From the NCBI RefSeq assembly GCF_947179165.1, contig NC_077248.1, positions 46,836,232-46,900,231 on the forward strand: a DNA stretch of 64,000 bases. Reading direction: 5' to 3'. The position numbers were made by a program, and so were the translations under genes. Numbering within the stretch: position 1 is the stretch's first letter; every line of letters starts with the position of its first letter. The notes beneath the pieces were generated by a model. The model was not told the origin of the DNA and did not search any database. It worked only from the letters and a program-made list of their open reading frames with translations. Shown here piece after piece: positions 58,938 to 64,000 of this stretch. The stretch is from Solanum dulcamara (lineage: Eukaryota; Streptophyta; Magnoliopsida; Solanales; Solanaceae).

Positions 58938-59729
58938 GCTTTCCACCCGCAAACTAATAGATAATCAAAACGCACTATTCAGGGTCTGAGGATATGTTAC
59001 ATGCCTGTGTTATGGATTTTGGAGGTCAGTGGGACCATTTTTTGCCTTTAGCAATGTTTGTCTATAATAATAGTTACCACTTAAGTATTCAGATGGCCCC
59101 ATTTGAGGCCTTATATAGTAGGTGTTGTCGCTCTCTAGTCGGTTGGTTTGAGTCTACGGAGCCTAGACTGCGCGGTACAAATTTGATGCAAGTGGACTTA
59201 GATCATATAAGGGTGATTTAGGATAGGCTTAGGATGGCTCAAAGTAAACACCAGAGTTATAAAGATTGTACGCGTCGGCCGTTGAGATTCATCATTGGTG
59301 ATAGATTATTCCTCTATGTATCGCCTATGAAGTGCTTGATGAGATTTGGGAGGCAAGCCAAGGATAGTCCCAGATATACTAGACCTTTCCATATTTATAA
59401 AATAGTGGGTGAGATTTCTTATGAGTTAGTTTTTCCCCTAGACTTTTTAGTTATGCATCCAATTTTCCATATTTTGATACTGCACCGGTACGTCCCAGGA
59501 GAGTCTCATGAGCTCCAGTATGATACAGTTGAGTTGGATGATCATCTGAGTTATATTGAGGAGCCAGCTGCTATTTTGGCCAGAGATGTCAGATAGTTGC
59601 GATCTAGAGCCATTCATGTGGTTAAGGTCCGTTGTAGGCATCTCCTACTCAAGGAGGCTACTTGGGAGCCTAAGCAGGAGATATGGGAGCAGTTCTCCGG
59701 CTTATTTGAGCTTTTAGGTACTTCTTGAC
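58938..59729 (+). pseudogene. Integrase C-terminal half (Y element), nearly readable
   Basis: It begins in the DDE core at FHPQTNR, stop, SKRTIQ, where the catalytic Glu has become Lys. Then 58994-59221 reads VMDFGGQWDHFLPLAMFVYN and IQMAPFEALYSRCCRS. The next frame-mate, 59234-59596, reads DRLFLYVSPMKCLMRFGR, then LLHRYVPGE-like HRYVPGESHELQYDTVELDD. The end reads LLKEATWEPKQEIWEQFSG and stops at TGA 59727-59729. Two inner stops (59220 and 59596) are TAG in place of CAG. The upstream half of pol is missing. Confidence 0.82.
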
Positions 59730-59769
59730 TCTTACTTTCGCGGACTAAAGTTTTTTTAGTAGTAGATGT

Positions 59770-62874
<3,105 letters not shown>

Positions 62875-63747
62875 TGTTAGACCCTCATCTTGATGGTTTG
62901 AGTGGCTCGGGCATGACTAGGGACTTACATGATGAGCCTAGTCAAGGCCCAATGCAATCAGTCAAGATTAAGTTTAATTGACAAGACCTTGGCAATGCCA
63001 TGGCTAAGACATGCAAGGCAAGACACGGCTAAGGCATGACAAGGGCTGGGCAAGCTAAGGCAAGGCTAAGGCATGCAAGGCAAGACATGGCTAAGGTATG
63101 ACAAGGGTTGGGATAGCTTAGGAAAGGCAAGGCTATGATCCTGGCAAGGACGTGGCTAAACAAGTGTGGTCTAAGTGATGGACGAAGAGGCAAAACCTGA
63201 GGAGACTGGACCACAACGGCAAGTTGTGCGAGGCAGGACCTAGGTACAGTGTAGGAATGTGGGCAGGCATGATTTTGGGTAGCCAGAGACTAATTTTGGA
63301 GATATAATTAAAGACTTCCCGCGTGTGCCTCATACATACATGGACAGTTGGGCGGTTGGGCAATTTCTAGCCATTTGGCCTTTGTCAGCATTGTAGATAA
63401 ACTTGTTTAATTTAAATTTTGAATTTGGCCTATTAATTGGAATGTCAATTGACTTTGCAAGCACATGACTGGCATGTGACTAGGTGTTGTCGCCTATTTA
63501 ATGGCACAAGTAGACCAGTCACAGGTAGAGAGTCATTGGGTCAGATTTTTGTAAGGCTGATTTTGCATGCTTCTTTGTAGCACGAGTTTAATATAAAGTT
63601 GGGACTTGTTCCTATATGTGCTGGTGTGTTTCTATATTCATAGACATTGTCTAAGTGTCAAATGAAATTGAGGGAAAAAAGAAAAAGAGTTGTCTAAGTG
63701 TTAGGCTGCCAAAGTGGGTTAGATCATCATGAGTTGACCCCCTTACA
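62875..63747 (+). repeat. 5' LTR of plus-strand chromovirus relative (element 6)
   Basis: It starts TGTTAGACCC and ends CCCCCTTACA, 873 bp. It matches the antisense LTR 19622-20437 from end to end. Inserted in the Y LTR; the left flank GGCGT would be the target duplication, with its partner outside the window. Confidence 0.88.
63004..63127 (+). repeat. 62-bp tandem duplication in element 6 LTR
   Basis: Two 62-bp units (63004-63065 and 63066-63127) share CATGCAAGGCAAGACA and GACAAGGG(C/T)TGGG. The antisense relative has one unit only, which explains most of the length difference. Confidence 0.8.
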
Positions 63748-63749
63748 AC

Positions 63750-63761
63750 TGGTATCAGAGA
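63750..63761 (+). other. Primer site of element 6
   Basis: TGGTATCAGAGA lies two bases after the LTR end. It is the initiator-Met-type primer site with the last base changed. Confidence 0.85.
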
Positions 63762-63799
63762 AAAGGGTTTTGACACTGACAATAGCTGGTGGAAATAGT

Positions 63800-63998
63800 T
63801 ATAATGATTTATGAGAAAAGGTTGAATGATTGGAGGCCATTATGGGCATGACAGCAAGCGATGAAGGTACGATTAATGTTCTGACACAAATTCAGGGCAT
63901 CAATGCAGTGATGCATACTTATCATGGGAATGTTGATGGCCAGTTGGTTGAATTGCAGGCTTTTCATGAGTCTATAGGAACACAATTAGGGCCTTAAG
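63800..63998 (+). pseudogene. gag N-terminus (element 6), cut by window end
   Basis: The frame reads EKVE, stop, LEAIMGMTASDEGTINVL, then GQLVELQAFHESIGTQLGP and stop (TAA 63995-63997). The Leu/Gln-rich text suggests the coiled coil at the start of chromovirus gag. Two stops show that this copy is also dead or shifted. The rest of the element lies beyond the window. Confidence 0.55.
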
Positions 63999-64000
63999 AA

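Overview
The window reads as AT-rich plant nuclear DNA from a gene-poor, heterochromatin-like region. It is packed with nested, decayed Ty3/gypsy LTR retrotransposons. A Solanaceae-type genome is my best guess, from the look of the LTR families and the initiator-Met-tRNA primer sites; that is inference, not proof. I see no bacterial operons, CRISPR array, rRNA or convincing tRNA gene. No intact host gene is supported. Only the first 0.65 kb may hold the tail of one.

Layout. 1-3050: possible gene remnants, a CACTA-like transposon end at about 1256, then featureless AT-rich DNA. 3060-14674: an old antisense LTR (family Y), split by a complete but dead 9.1-kb plus-strand gypsy element (4843-13991, duplicated target GTTAC/GCTAC). 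14675-17029: another LTR (family Z) plus a primer site. 17030-24438: a second antisense Y LTR, entered by a minus-strand chromovirus (19622-24438) with recognisable chromodomain, integrase, RNase H, RT, protease and gag. 24439-48822: a composite of minus-strand family X gypsy copies (four LTR pieces, three gag blocks, two pol blocks). Into its first LTR went a large non-coding LTR element of family W (26196-34864, perfect CATCG duplication). Into its internal part went a solo W LTR in the opposite orientation (35453-37915). 48823-50273: a third antisense Y-type LTR and an unrecognised ORF with a 14-residue tandem duplication. 50274-54127: a truncated plus-strand gypsy element related to the one at 4843. 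54128-58937: LTR fragments including an X-like antisense LTR split by a solo LTR (55079-57205). 58938-62874: the integrase tail and long 3' LTR of a plus-strand Y element. 62875-64000: the 5' LTR, primer site and first gag codons of a plus-strand relative of the chromovirus at 19622.

How the parts work together. The reading is stratigraphic, not metabolic: Y LTRs are the old substrate, gypsy elements inserted in them, and X and W copies inserted later. Almost every coding domain carries stops, frameshifts or lost catalytic acids, mostly through C-to-T or G-to-A changes, as expected for long-silenced methylated repeats. The best leads are: family W LTRs that carry an older LTR start and polypurine tract inside themselves; two unrelated elements inserted one base apart in the same Y sequence; a W promoter with paired G-box palindromes beside its TATA box; a foreign, possibly organellar, block inside an X pol gene; and the unknown ORF at 49.6-50.0 kb. 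I found no clear sign of a new multi-gene system.
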